From assembly GCF_004571025.1 (NCBI RefSeq), contig NZ_SPQT01000004.1:186001-250000 (forward strand): 64,000 nucleotides of DNA, read 5' to 3'. The notes below the pieces were generated by a model that ran no database searches, was not told the DNA's origin, and saw nothing but the letters and a program-made list of their open reading frames with translations. Source of the stretch: Bradyrhizobium niftali (GTDB taxonomy: Bacteria > Pseudomonadota > Alphaproteobacteria > Rhizobiales > Xanthobacteraceae). Each line of letters begins with the position of its first letter. Position 1 is the first letter of the stretch. Positions 46,333 through 54,900 of the stretch are shown one piece after another. Both the position numbers and the translations under genes were made by a program.

Positions 46333-46671
46333 TTAGGGGGCGTTGACGCCGCGCCAGCGCGCGTAACGCCAGGGCAAATACCAGCGCGCCCCGGACGGCG
46401 CGGCGAGGGGCACGTTGTCGATGCCCGACGTGCCGTACGGATTGCAGCGAAGCAGGCGCGCGAGCGTCATCCAGCCACCGGCCCAGAGCCCGAAACGTTC
46501 GATCGCTTCGTCGCCGTAGGCGGAGCAAGTCGGAAGGTGCCGGCAGTTGTAGCCGACCAGCGGCGAGAGTGTATGGCGGTAGAGCCAGATCAGCGCGCGA
46601 CCGAATCTGCGTGGAAGGCGAAGCGCGCCCTCGACCGGAGTGGAACAATGCTCGCAAGCTGAATGCTTCAT
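46333..46671 (-). CDS. yidD: Membrane protein insertion efficiency factor
   Basis: 112 residues. The diagnostic signature YNCRHLPTCSAYGDEAIERFGLWAGGWMTLARLLRCNPYGTSG is complete. YidD is a small inner-membrane protein that helps YidC insert proteins. It is usually found with rnpA, rpmH and yidC; here it stands alone, as happens in some alphaproteobacteria. N-terminal extension with CEHC is unusual. Confidence 0.93.
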   Translation of the reverse strand: MKHSACEHCSTPVEGALRLPRRFGRALIWLYRHTLSPLVGYNCRHLPTCSAYGDEAIERFGLWAGGWMTLARLLRCNPYGTSGIDNVPLAAPSGARWYLPWRYARWRGVNAP

Positions 46672-46919
46672 GTGCGCTTTGCCGCGATCGTCGGCGAGGT
46701 GTTGCCCGGTTCCGGCGCAGGGAACAGCAAGCTGTTATTTGCGCGCCATATTTTACGTGCTTTTTGGGAGCAGTGCAGCAAGTACCTATGGACGATCTGT
46801 ATTCCCCCGGATACCATTTTTATGACGTCCGTGTGTAGAAGCATACTCGTGTATGATGGACTCAGAGGGCGCTACCGAGGATTGTCGGGGGACCTTTGGG
46901 GCTTGGGGAAGGAACCAGA
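46672..46919. other. A/T-rich intergenic region
   Basis: Divergent promoter region between yidD and the ClpP-like gene, richer in A/T than its neighbours, with a CATAC-TCGT-GTATG dyad near 46842-46855. No gene supported. Confidence 0.4.
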
Positions 46920-47813
46920 TTGAGACTTCTGAACTCCCTTGATCGTCGCGGCTGGTTGGTGCTTGGGGCTGCCGCACTCGGCATCGCGCTGTCCGGAGCT
47001 GTGGCGACGACCGGCACCAAGGCTCATGCCGCTGCTGCTCTCGAAGAGCGCAAGCTGCCGATGAAGTTCAGCTGGGTCGCCTGCGAGCCGACCTGCCGCG
47101 GCTGGGTCAGCGCGGTTGGCATCATCACCGCCGATACACCCAGGGATTTCGAGGAGTTTTCACGCGGGCGCCAGCTCGGCGGTGCCACCGTCGTGCTCGA
47201 TTCCAGCGGCGGTTCCGTCAATGACGCGATCACGCTCGGCAGGCGCTTCCGCAATCTCGGGCTTTTGACCACGGTCGGCATCAGCGTTCAGAACCGCGGC
47301 GGGCAGTCGGCCCGTCCAGCGGTCGCGCCTGAGGCCTATTGCGAATCCATGTGCGTGTTCCTGCTGCTGGCCGGCAAGAAGCGCTACGTGCCGGACGCCG
47401 CCCATGTCCGGGTCCATCAGATCTGGATGGGCGACCGTGCCGACGACGCCAAGGCGGCGAGCTACAGCGCGCAGGATCTGATGATCGTGGAACGCGACAT
47501 CGGCCGGCTTGCCAAATACACTTTCGACATGGGCGGCGCCGGCGATCTTTTGTCGCTCGCGCTCAGCGTCCCGCCCTGGGAAGATCTGCACGAGCTGGAC
47601 ACCGGCGAGCTCAAGCTCACCAATCTCGTGACGACCGATCTGGTGGCCGACGTGCTGCCGCATGTGGACGTCACGGCGCCGGCCATGGCGGAGCTGACAC
47701 CGAAGACGCAGGCCAGGTTTGGCGTGGAACCGGAGCAGGCGGCCAGGTCGACCAAGACGGCGGAAGCCGTCGTGCCGACCGGGACGGCGCCGAGCGCGGG
47801 CTCGCAGAAGTAG
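46920..47813 (+). CDS. Exported ClpP/crotonase-like protein (COG3904 type)
   Basis: 297 residues from a TTG start that follows AAGGA by 6 bases. A signal peptide or anchor (about 9-30) is followed by a ClpP-like core: ATVVLDSSGGSVNDAITLGRRFR (oxyanion region) and AYCESMCVFLLLAGKKRYVP, where the serine in the C-x-S-x-C motif is the likely nucleophile, then HVRVHQIWMG with the His. These periplasmic proteins resemble ClpP/SppA peptidases but have no proven substrate. The C-terminal 40 residues are low-complexity. Confidence 0.75.
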   Translation: MRLLNSLDRRGWLVLGAAALGIALSGAVATTGTKAHAAAALEERKLPMKFSWVACEPTCRGWVSAVGIITADTPRDFEEFSRGRQLGGATVVLDSSGGSVNDAITLGRRFRNLGLLTTVGISVQNRGGQSARPAVAPEAYCESMCVFLLLAGKKRYVPDAAHVRVHQIWMGDRADDAKAASYSAQDLMIVERDIGRLAKYTFDMGGAGDLLSLALSVPPWEDLHELDTGELKLTNLVTTDLVADVLPHVDVTAPAMAELTPKTQARFGVEPEQAARSTKTAEAVVPTGTAPSAGSQK

Positions 47814-47830
47814 GATCTCAAATCTTGGCA

Positions 47831-47921
47831 GTCATTCCGGGGCGCGCGTAGCCCAAACCCGGAGTCTCGCGCTGTAATCTCGGGATTCCGGGTTCATCGC
47901 TTTGCGACGCCCCGGAATGAC
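47831..47921. repeat. Interspersed inverted repeat (GTCATTCCGGGGCG type)
   Basis: Edges GTCATTCCGGGGCGCGCG and GCGACGCCCCGGAATGAC are near-perfect reverse complements. A related copy is at 49778-49880. Confidence 0.85.
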
Positions 47922-47930
47922 GCGGGCGGT

Positions 47931-48386
47931 TCAGCCCTGCGCCGCAGCCGGCTGCTTCGCCTTCGCCTCGATCTGACCGATGGCATCGACCACCGCATCG
48001 AAGGTCAGGAGCGTCGAGGCATGGCGCGCCTTGTAGTCGCGCACCGGCTCGAGGAACTTGATCTCTTCCCATTTGCCTTCAGGAGGCGCGCCGTTCTCCT
48101 TGAGCATCTTGCGAACGGTTTCGCGTAACTCACGGAGTTCGCTCGCAGTCGAGCCGACGACGTGACTTGCCATAATGGATGAAGAGGCTTGTCCCAGCGC
48201 GCAGGCCTTCACGTCATGGGCGAAGTCGGTGACGGTATCTCCACTCATCTTGAGATCGACCTTCACGGTCGACCCGCACAGCTTGGAGTGGGCAGTCGCG
48301 GTGGCATCGGGGGCCGACAGCCGCCCGACGCGCGGAATATTCCCGGCCAACTCGATGATCCGCTTGTTATAAATGTCGTTCAGCAT
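47931..48386 (-). CDS. IscU/NifU-like iron-sulfur scaffold protein lacking the third cysteine
   Basis: 151 residues. The NifU N-terminal (IscU) fold is seen in SKLCGSTVKVDLKMSGDTV and HDVKACALGQASSSIMASHVVG, which supply the first two cluster cysteines. The region aligning with the third ligand (HCS in IscU) reads ARHASTLL, so alanine replaces that cysteine. This may be a carrier or an otherwise specialised scaffold. It stands divergent from folE. Confidence 0.8.
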   Translation of the reverse strand: MLNDIYNKRIIELAGNIPRVGRLSAPDATATAHSKLCGSTVKVDLKMSGDTVTDFAHDVKACALGQASSSIMASHVVGSTASELRELRETVRKMLKENGAPPEGKWEEIKFLEPVRDYKARHASTLLTFDAVVDAIGQIEAKAKQPAAAQG

Positions 48387-48421
48387 GTGATGGAGTCCAA
48401 CACTTCCGCACCGGATCGGCC

Positions 48422-48450
48422 TTGGCGGGCGCCGTCCACGGCCCTATATA
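48422..48450 (+). promoter_or_regulatory. Probable sigma-70-type promoter of folE-hisI
   Basis: -35 TTGGCG (48422-48427), 17-base spacer, -10 TATATA (48445-48450). The -10 sits inside a 12-base palindrome CCCTATATAGGG (48442-48453). This gives a leader of roughly 170 bases before folE. Confidence 0.5.
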
Positions 48451-48627
48451 GGGTCGGAACGGGTGGAAAAACAGTCCAGCGGCCCGGCGGCGGTGATCCA
48501 GGACCACGCGGCCGACGTTAGAGATTGCGGACCTTTTTCGCCAAAACTGTAGTCTTCAGGCGTCCGGCGGCTTGCCGCCCCGTCTGCCGGTGACACTCCG
48601 GCCGCAAGGCCGTCGAACGGAGTCGAT

Positions 48628-49320
48628 ATGGACGCTACGATCAAATCCCTTCGCCCCAACAAGCCCTCCGACCGGCAGCCTGAGAGCCGCCCGGCCGAGC
48701 TTGACCCTGCCGAATTCCTCGCGGCCGCCGTCCGCGCCGACCAGCCGCGCCCCGCGCGCGCAGAGGCGGAAGCGGCGGTGAAGACGCTGCTGGCCTATAT
48801 CGGCGAGAACACCGCGCGCGAGGGCCTCCTGGACACGCCGCGCCGCGTGGTCGAAGCCTTCGACGAGCTCTATCAGGGCTATCACCAGTGTCCGGCCGAG
48901 GTGCTCGACCGCACTTTTGGCGAGACCGCCGGCTATGACGATTTCGTGCTGGTGCGCGACATCGAATTCACCTCGCAGTGCGAGCATCACATGATGCCGT
49001 TCTACGGCAAGGCGCACATCGCCTATACGCCGGTGGAGCGCGTCGTCGGCCTGTCGAAGCTTGCCCGCCTGACCGACATCTTCGCCCGCCGGCTCCAGAC
49101 CCAGGAGCATCTGACGGCGCAGATTGCTGCGGCCATCGACGAGGTCCTGAAGCCCCGCGGCGTTGCCGTGCTGATCGAGGCCGAGCATACCTGCATGTCG
49201 GTGCGCGGTGTCGCCAAGCATGGCGCCTCCACGTTCACCAGCCGCTTTACCGGCATGTTCCGCGACAATCCGGCGGAGCAGGCCCGTTTCCTGTCCCTGG
49301 TGCGAGGCCTGCAACGCTGA
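48628..49320 (+). CDS. folE: GTP cyclohydrolase I
   Basis: 230 residues; first enzyme of tetrahydrofolate synthesis, converting GTP to dihydroneopterin triphosphate. The zinc site is clear ([10 protein letters not shown] with Cys118 and His121, and the Cys in [10 protein letters not shown]). Also GLLDTPRRV and GLSKLARL. The N-terminal 40 residues are a family-typical disordered extension. GGAG lies 5 bases before the ATG. hisI follows 27 bases downstream, so the two are probably co-transcribed. Confidence 0.96.
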   Translation: MDATIKSLRPNKPSDRQPESRPAELDPAEFLAAAVRADQPRPARAEAEAAVKTLLAYIGENTAREGLLDTPRRVVEAFDELYQGYHQCPAEVLDRTFGETAGYDDFVLVRDIEFTSQCEHHMMPFYGKAHIAYTPVERVVGLSKLARLTDIFARRLQTQEHLTAQIAAAIDEVLKPRGVAVLIEAEHTCMSVRGVAKHGASTFTSRFTGMFRDNPAEQARFLSLVRGLQR

Positions 49321-49347
49321 CCTCGCGAGTTAACTGGCGAGGTTTCT

Positions 49348-49770
49348 GTGTCCGCTCACTCCCATGAGATCGAGGAAGGTCTGTCCTTCCAGCCCCGGTT
49401 CGACGCGGTCGGGCTCGTGACTTGCGTGGCGACCGATGTCGCCACCGGCGACGTGCTCATGGTCGCCCACATGAACGACGAGGCGCTGCGCAAGACGATC
49501 GCGACTGGCGAGGCCTGGTACTTCAGTCGCTCGCGCAATGCCTTGTGGCGAAAAGGTGAGACATCGGGTCAGACCCAGCGCGTGGTCGAGATGCGCACCG
49601 ATTGCGACCAGGACGCGGTCTGGATTCGCGTCGAGCAGATCGGCGCCGCCTGCCACACCGGCCGCCGGTCCTGCTTCTACCGCAAGGTCGAGGCCGAGGG
49701 CGGGGGAGCCAAGCTCGTCTTCGTCGATGCCGAGCGGCTGTTCGATCCCAGCGACGTCTACAAGAAGTAG
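49348..49770 (+). CDS. hisI: Phosphoribosyl-AMP cyclohydrolase
   Basis: 140 residues; third step of histidine biosynthesis, opening the adenine ring of PR-AMP. The metal ligands DCDQDAVW (85-92) and the cysteines in [14 protein letters not shown] are intact. It is the stand-alone form, with no PR-ATP pyrophosphatase domain fused. GTG start with GAGG 5 bases upstream. Separate from the other his genes, it shares a transcript with folE. Confidence 0.95.
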   Translation: MSAHSHEIEEGLSFQPRFDAVGLVTCVATDVATGDVLMVAHMNDEALRKTIATGEAWYFSRSRNALWRKGETSGQTQRVVEMRTDCDQDAVWIRVEQIGAACHTGRRSCFYRKVEAEGGGAKLVFVDAERLFDPSDVYKK

Positions 49771-49777
49771 CCCCTCT

Positions 49778-49880
49778 GTCATTCCCGGGCGTGCGCAGCA
49801 CGAGCCCGGAATCCATCGTGCGGCATCACGCGCGGGGGGATGGATTGCGGGCTCATCGCTTCGCGATGCCCCGGAATGAC
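49778..49880. repeat. Interspersed inverted repeat (GTCATTCCCGGGCG type)
   Basis: Edges GTCATTCCCGGGCGTGCG and CGATGCCCCGGAATGAC; a longer relative of 47831-47921 placed directly after hisI, where it may also help end transcription. Confidence 0.8.
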
Positions 49881-49903
49881 CCGGGGATGGGCAAGTAGCC
49901 AAA

Positions 49904-49919
49904 TTAACCCCGCATTAAC
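49904..49919. promoter_or_regulatory. CtrA-type binding site
   Basis: TTAACCCCGCATTAACC: TTAA, seven bases, TTAAC, an exact consensus match, 79 bases before the transglycosylase-like gene. Confidence 0.6.
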
Positions 49920-49997
49920 CATACCTGTCCCACGGTGAGACGACAGGGCGCCGAATTGCCGGCGTCGCTCAACGCCGCGCGGGGCGGGCACTCCATC

Positions 49998-51035
49998 ATG
50001 TCGGTCGACAATTCCAGTGCCTCTCAGACGGCGGTTCTCGATCCGTCGCGGGCGCGCGTCGCCGGTGCGATCAAGCAGGCCTCGAATATCCCGGGCGTCA
50101 GCTTCCAATACATGCTGACCACCGCAAAGATGGAATCGGATTTCGATCCGACCGCGGGAGCCACGACGTCGACCGCGCATGGGCTCTATCAGTTCATCGA
50201 CCAGACCTGGCTCGGCACGGTGAAGGAGGCGGGGACCCAGCTCGGCTACGGCAATTATTCCGACGCCATCACCAGGACGTCGTCGGGCAGCTACACCGTC
50301 GACGATCCCGTGATGAAGCGGTCGATCATGAAGCTGCGCGACGATCCGGAAGCCGCCTCCAGCATGGCCGCGGCGCTGACGCAGTCGAACAGTTTCAAGC
50401 TCACCGGTCTGCTCGGCCGCAGGCCGTCAGACAGCGAGCTCTACATGGCGCATTTCATGGGCGTCGGCGGAGCCGCAAAACTGATCGCCAATGCCGAGGA
50501 CAATCCGCAAGCGGTCGGCGCGCGGTTGTTCCCCAATGCGGCATCCGCCAACCGTTCGATCTTCTACGCCAGGGATGGCCGCGCCCGCAGCGTCTCCGAA
50601 GTCTATTCGGTGCTGGACGCGCGCTATGCGAGCGCAGCGAATTCGAAGACCACGCGCAGCGCGATAGCGATGTATGGCGGCACGCCGTCGACGACGCAGG
50701 TCGCAAGCGCAAATGCCGTGCTGCCCACCACGCCCGTGATCGACAATGCCGCCTATCTCCAGACCTTTCCGAATGCGCGCGGCGTGACGCCGGTCAGCGC
50801 GACATCGTCAGCCACGGTCGCGGACAATGCACCGGGCACGCCGATGTTTCGCTCGATCTATCAGCCCGGCGACGCCACGCAGCCGGTCTCGACGACGGTG
50901 CAGAAATTGTGGGGCAACAACGCCTCGCTCACCTCGGTCGCGCCAGCGACCTCGGTCGCATCAGCGACGCCGGACGTGCGGCCGCCGCAGCCGCTCGACC
51001 TCTTCAGCGATCGCAGCGGCTCGTTCTCGAGCTAA
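49998..51035 (+). CDS. Lytic-transglycosylase-like protein
   Basis: 345 residues. After a short Ser-rich leader, SFQYMLTTAKMESDFDPTAGATTSTAHGLYQFIDQTWLGTV resembles the SLT goose-lysozyme core with the catalytic Glu in KMESDF and the GLYQF motif. Later FYARDGRARSVSEVYSVL and a long low-complexity Ala/Thr/Pro tail. It has no standard signal peptide, so export might use another route (e.g. flagellar). It should cut peptidoglycan glycan strands. A GTG at 49935 is possible but lacks support. A CtrA-type site lies upstream. Confidence 0.75.
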   Translation: MSVDNSSASQTAVLDPSRARVAGAIKQASNIPGVSFQYMLTTAKMESDFDPTAGATTSTAHGLYQFIDQTWLGTVKEAGTQLGYGNYSDAITRTSSGSYTVDDPVMKRSIMKLRDDPEAASSMAAALTQSNSFKLTGLLGRRPSDSELYMAHFMGVGGAAKLIANAEDNPQAVGARLFPNAASANRSIFYARDGRARSVSEVYSVLDARYASAANSKTTRSAIAMYGGTPSTTQVASANAVLPTTPVIDNAAYLQTFPNARGVTPVSATSSATVADNAPGTPMFRSIYQPGDATQPVSTTVQKLWGNNASLTSVAPATSVASATPDVRPPQPLDLFSDRSGSFSS

Positions 51036-51043
51036 CCCTCGCG

Positions 51044-51080
51044 CTCGTGTCCCGGACGCGCAGCGTTGCTGCGCAGGGTC
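51044..51080. repeat. Partial interspersed repeat
   Basis: CTCGTGTCCCGGACGCG followed by GTTGCTGCGCAGGGTC, half of the 28672-28836 element. Confidence 0.65.
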
Positions 51081-51110
51081 GGGGGAGGGACGCACAGGCG
51101 CCTTGGTTCC

Positions 51111-51203
51111 CTTAACAAAACGTCAATAAAACCAGCCAGTTATGGTGAACGCTTTGTTAAGCGTCGTGGTTTATTTTGTGTTGCAGGTGACAAGCCGTCA
51201 CCA
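51111..51203 (+). promoter_or_regulatory. Leader dyads upstream of the DUF2336 gene
   Basis: CTTAACAAA (51111-51119) and TTTGTTAAG (51153-51161) are perfect complements. Further on, GGTGAC-AAGCC-GTCACC followed by ATTTTCGTTT (51186-51212) looks like a weak terminator placed just before the gene, i.e. a possible attenuator. Confidence 0.45.
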
Positions 51204-51233
51204 TTTTCGTTTGTTGTGTAAGCCGGAAGCAGC

Positions 51234-52409
51234 ATGATTGTTCGGCAGTTCATCAATTGGATCAGGACGGCGTCCGCCGGCGAGCGGGCCGAGGCAACAC
51301 GGGCATTGGCCCGGGCCTGGCTGATCTCGGACCTTTCCGCAGACGACCGCGTCGCCGCCGAAGGCGCGCTGCTGATGCTGCTCGACGATCCCTCGCCGCT
51401 GGTGCGGCAGGCGATGGCCGAGGCCTTTGCGCGCAGCACGGATGCCCCGGCGGCGATCGTGCGGGCGCTGTCGGCGGACCAGCCGACCGTCGCGCTGCCC
51501 GTGCTCGAACATTCTCCGCTGCTGATCGATGCCGATCTCGTCGACATCGTCGCAACCGGCAATGACGAGGTGCAGTGCGCGGTCGCGCGCCGCATCGCGC
51601 TGCCGGTGTCGGTCTGCGCCGCCATCGCCGAAGTCGGCTGCGCGGCGGCAGCGCTCGAGCTGATCGAAAATCCCCATGCCGAGCTCGCGCCGTTCTCCTG
51701 GAACCGTATCGTCGAACGCCACGGCCATCTCGCCGCGATCCGCGAGGCGATGTTGGTGCTGGAGGATCTGCCGGCCGCAACGCGCGCGGCGCTGGTGGCC
51801 AAGCTCTCCGAGACGCTGGCGCAATTCGTTGTCGCGCGGAACTGGCTGAGTGCCGATCGCGCCGACCGCATCACCATCGAGGCGCGCGACCGCTCCACCA
51901 TCAACATCGCGGCGCGCTCGCGCGGCGAGGACATGCAGGGCCTGGTGCATCATTTGCGCGTCACCGGCCAGCTGACCGCGGGCCTGATCCTGCGCGCATT
52001 GTTGTCCAGCAATCTCGATCTGTTCGACGCCGCGCTGGCTGAACTCGCCGATCTGCCGCTGGCGCGCGTCACCGCGCTGCTGCACGATCGCGGCGGCAAC
52101 AGCCTGCACGCGCTGCTGCGCCGCGCCGGGCTTCCCGAGGCGACGTTTGCGGCGTTCCAGGTGGCGCTCGACGCCTGCCACGAGCAGGGCTTCGTCGATA
52201 GCGACGACGGGGCGGTGCGGCTGCGCCGGCGCATGGTCGAGCGCGTGCTCACCCATTGCGAGACCGACCGTGGTGCCACCGAACCGCTGATGGTCCTGCT
52301 CCGCCGCTTCGCCACCGAGTCCGCGCGCGAAGAGGCAAGGCTGTTCTGCGACGAGCTGGTCGCGGATGACACGGTCGATCCGGTTTATGACGATCTGATC
52401 GCGGCGTAA
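51234..52409 (+). CDS. DUF2336-domain protein
   Basis: 391 residues, all helical, HEAT-like in the N-terminal half (SADDRVAAEGALLMLLDDPSPLVRQAMAEAFARS). The DUF2336 region (about 30-330) occurs only in alphaproteobacteria; its function is unknown. No membrane segment or catalytic motif. It faces an Hpt and response-regulator pair across repeats. The start is placed at the first ATG of the reading frame, 22 bases after the attenuator-like stem. Confidence 0.85.
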   Translation: MIVRQFINWIRTASAGERAEATRALARAWLISDLSADDRVAAEGALLMLLDDPSPLVRQAMAEAFARSTDAPAAIVRALSADQPTVALPVLEHSPLLIDADLVDIVATGNDEVQCAVARRIALPVSVCAAIAEVGCAAAALELIENPHAELAPFSWNRIVERHGHLAAIREAMLVLEDLPAATRAALVAKLSETLAQFVVARNWLSADRADRITIEARDRSTINIAARSRGEDMQGLVHHLRVTGQLTAGLILRALLSSNLDLFDAALAELADLPLARVTALLHDRGGNSLHALLRRAGLPEATFAAFQVALDACHEQGFVDSDDGAVRLRRRMVERVLTHCETDRGATEPLMVLLRRFATESAREEARLFCDELVADDTVDPVYDDLIAA

Positions 52410-52417
52410 CGAGACGC

Positions 52418-52511
52418 CGTAGGGTGGGCAAAGGCGCGTAGCGCCATGCCCACCATCTCTCCACGCAGCTCATGTTGATTGGTGGGCACGCTTCGCTTTG
52501 CCCACCCTACG
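52418..52511. repeat. Interspersed inverted repeat (CGTAGGGTGGGCAAAG type)
   Basis: Edges CGTAGGGTGGGCAAAGGCG and CGCTTTGCCCACCCTACG are near reverse complements; related to 27953-28045. Confidence 0.85.
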
Positions 52512-52528
52512 ATTCTGGTCCTGAGGCT

Positions 52529-52607
52529 CGTCATTGCGAGCGCAGCGAAGCAATCCAGAATCCCGCCGCGGGAACAGTCTGGATTGCTTCGCTGCGCTCG
52601 CAATGAC
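52529..52607. repeat. Interspersed inverted repeat (CGTCATTGCGAGCGCAGCG type)
   Basis: Third copy of the element seen at 25296 and 28863, with the same perfect arms. Confidence 0.9.
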
Positions 52608-52623
52608 TGGAGGAGAGAGGCCC

Positions 52624-53202
52624 TTACTCCGCCGGCACGATGCTCGGCGCCAGGATCACCTCGAGATGCTCGGGGCGGTCGCGGTTGACGTCGGCGAGGT
52701 AGTCGTCGGCGACCTTGCGCAGGCGCCGGCTGAGCTCGGCGGAGACGCTGATGCTGTCGAGCTTGGTGTTCTCGTGCACGATGGCCAGGATGGCGTTGAT
52801 GTGGTGCGTGAACAGTTCGGCCGGCACCCGTTCGAGATCGGGCGCGTGCTCGATGACGCGGCACAGGCTCTCGGCGATTCCCGCCGCGGCCGGATAGCCG
52901 AATGTCGCGGCGTCGCCCTTGATGTCGTGCGCGGCGCGGAACAGCTCGTCGCGCCTGTCCTTGGTGAAGCCGTCATTGCGGATGGCGACGTAGGCGGCGG
53001 ACAGGCGGTTGACCTCGGTCGTCATCCAGTCCTTGAACTCACCGGCGAGACCGGCGAGCGCCTGCTCGGCGCGGCTGACCGGATCGTCCATGTCCTTGTC
53101 TTCGACACGGCGCAGAACCTTGCGCAGCGGATTGGGCTGCGTGATGATTTGATGCGTGGCGAAGGCCGTGACCTCGATGTCCTTTGCGCTGTTCTTCGCC
53201 AT
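52624..53202 (-). CDS. Hpt-domain phosphotransfer protein
   Basis: 192 residues. The phosphorelay histidine is His92 in RAAHDIKGDAATFGYP, the classical HxxKG motif; the surrounding helices fit a four-helix Hpt bundle. The N-terminal 45 residues are extra and charged. It should accept phosphate from a hybrid kinase and pass it on, most plausibly to the response regulator encoded 27 bases upstream. No kinase gene is nearby. Confidence 0.88.
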   Translation of the reverse strand: MAKNSAKDIEVTAFATHQIITQPNPLRKVLRRVEDKDMDDPVSRAEQALAGLAGEFKDWMTTEVNRLSAAYVAIRNDGFTKDRRDELFRAAHDIKGDAATFGYPAAAGIAESLCRVIEHAPDLERVPAELFTHHINAILAIVHENTKLDSISVSAELSRRLRKVADDYLADVNRDRPEHLEVILAPSIVPAE

Positions 53203-53229
53203 GATACCTGCCTCGCGTGAGACGTTGCG

Positions 53230-53775
53230 CTAGATGGAGGAGCGGGCCTTGTCGAGCAGCGAGGGCTGCTGGAGCACCTCGTGCTTTTCGCCGACGCGGC
53301 GCTCGGGGCCCATATAGGCGGAGTTGGTGTTGCGGCGCCGGTCCGGACCGAAATAGGTCTTGGTCTTGATGAAGGGCCGGGGATTGGCGACCACGTTGAG
53401 GATGCGCTGATAGAGACCCTTGGCCGAGATCGGCTTGGCCAGGAATTCGGTGACGCCGGCATCGCGCGCGACCGTGACGCGGCGCTTCTCGGAATGGCCG
53501 GTCAGCATGATGATCGGCGCGTAAGGGTTGCCCTTGGATTCCGGCTGCCGGATCATCTGCGCGAGCTCGAGCCCGTCGAAGATCGGCATCGCCCAGTCGG
53601 TGATGACGATGTCGGGCACGTAATGGCTGTACATTTCCAGCGCCGTGGCGCCGTCCTCGGCCTCGTACACTTCGCGCGCGCCGAAGGAATGCAGCAGCGT
53701 CCGCAGGATGCGGCGCATGTGCGGATTGTCGTCGCAGACGAGGAAGCGCAGCTTGTTGAAATCGATGCGGAACAT
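53230..53775 (-). CDS. Stand-alone response regulator with C-terminal DRRR motif
   Basis: 181 residues. The receiver domain (1-125) is complete: acidic pocket DD at 15-16, phospho-acceptor Asp60 in VITDWAMP, Thr in MLTGHS and Lys in LAKPIS. Instead of an output domain there is a 50-residue tail with FGPDRRR and YMGPERR, a repeated motif of unknown role also seen in other rhizobial receivers. The frame extends upstream of the ATG at 53775, but that part is the complement of the nadK region. Forms a likely operon with the Hpt gene. Confidence 0.87.
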   Translation of the reverse strand: MFRIDFNKLRFLVCDDNPHMRRILRTLLHSFGAREVYEAEDGATALEMYSHYVPDIVITDWAMPIFDGLELAQMIRQPESKGNPYAPIIMLTGHSEKRRVTVARDAGVTEFLAKPISAKGLYQRILNVVANPRPFIKTKTYFGPDRRRNTNSAYMGPERRVGEKHEVLQQPSLLDKARSSI

Positions 53776-53798
53776 GACGCCTGGGCCAGAGCGGTCAA

Positions 53799-53835
53799 CC
53801 TTCGTTAACCATATCGTGGCGGGGGTTAACGAAGG
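53799..53835. promoter_or_regulatory. Perfect 12-base dyad upstream of the response regulator
   Basis: CCTTCGTTAACC (53799-53810) and GGTTAACGAAGG (53824-53835), 13 bases apart. It lies between nadK and the response regulator gene and contains GTTAAC in both arms. It may be an operator for a dimeric regulator; there is no T-run, so a terminator is less likely. Confidence 0.55.
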
Positions 53836-53872
53836 GTTGCGACCGGGCGTCCCAAAGCGCCGGGCAGTGGGC

Positions 53873-54652
53873 TCAGTACCCGAACTGCTCGCGCAAGATG
53901 CGTTCTTCCAGGCTGTGGCCGGGGTCGAAGAGCATGCGCATCGAGATGGTCTTGTCGGACAGCACCTCGACGCGGCGGACGTCGCGCACCTCGTCGTGGT
54001 CGGCGACCGCGGCGACGGGGCGCTTGTCACCCTCCAGCACCTCGATGACGACATAGGCCGTGTTGGGCAGCAGCGCGCCGCGCCAGCGGCGGGGGCGGAA
54101 GGCGCTGATCGGGGTCAGCGCCAGCAGCGCGGCGTTGATCGGCAGGATCGGCCCCTGGGCAGACAGGTTGTAGGCGGTCGAGCCTGCCGGCGTCGCCACC
54201 ATGATGCCGTCGGCGATCAGCTCGGGCATGCGCTCGCGCTCGTCGATCAGGATCCGCAGGCGCGCCGCCTGGTAGGTCTGACGGAACAGAGCGACCTCGT
54301 TGATGGCGTGGTGCAGGTGGACGTGGTCGTTGACGTCGGTCGCGCGCATCAGCAGCGGATTGATCTCGGACTCATGGGCCGCCTCGAGCCGCGCGCGCAG
54401 ATCGTGCGTCGAGTATTCGTTCATCAGGAAGCCGACCGTGCCGCGGTGCATGCCGTAGATCGGCTTTCCCGTGTGCATGTGCTGATGCAGCGTCTGGAGC
54501 ATCAGCCCGTCGCCGCCGAGCGCGACCACGACGTCGGCCTCGTTCGGGTCGCAATTGCCATAGTCCCTGGTGAGCTGCCCGAAGGCGGTCTGCGCCTCGC
54601 TGCTCGGGCTGGCGACGAAGGCGATCCGGTCGTAGCGCGCTGGCTTGGTCAT
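53873..54652 (-). CDS. nadK: NAD kinase
   Basis: 259 residues; makes NADP from NAD and ATP. Signatures are complete: GGDG at 46-49, MNEYS, and [23 protein letters not shown]. The frame extends 64 codons upstream, but the protein begins at the MTKPARYDR start at 54652. Stands upstream of the response regulator and Hpt genes on the same strand, though the dyad between them suggests a separate promoter. Confidence 0.95.
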   Translation of the reverse strand: MTKPARYDRIAFVASPSSEAQTAFGQLTRDYGNCDPNEADVVVALGGDGLMLQTLHQHMHTGKPIYGMHRGTVGFLMNEYSTHDLRARLEAAHESEINPLLMRATDVNDHVHLHHAINEVALFRQTYQAARLRILIDERERMPELIADGIMVATPAGSTAYNLSAQGPILPINAALLALTPISAFRPRRWRGALLPNTAYVVIEVLEGDKRPVAAVADHDEVRDVRRVEVLSDKTISMRMLFDPGHSLEERILREQFGY

Positions 54653-54900
54653 GGCTTCCGGGCAGGGCCGCTGGCTCGAGAAAGTTCCGCCGGGCTCGTC
54701 TATACACCCGGACCCGCATTGTCGAGGATGACCGCCCTTCAAGGCAAACGGGCGGCCGGCGGGTCCGGGACGAATCCGGGGTGTTTCCAGCCCGATCGGC
54801 CTCGTTGGGCGGCGTCGGACCCATGATCCCCCAAACCGTCGCAATTCTGCGCTAATCTATCGGCCTCACCGGCTCTCACGGCCGGATAGGGAGAACGATC

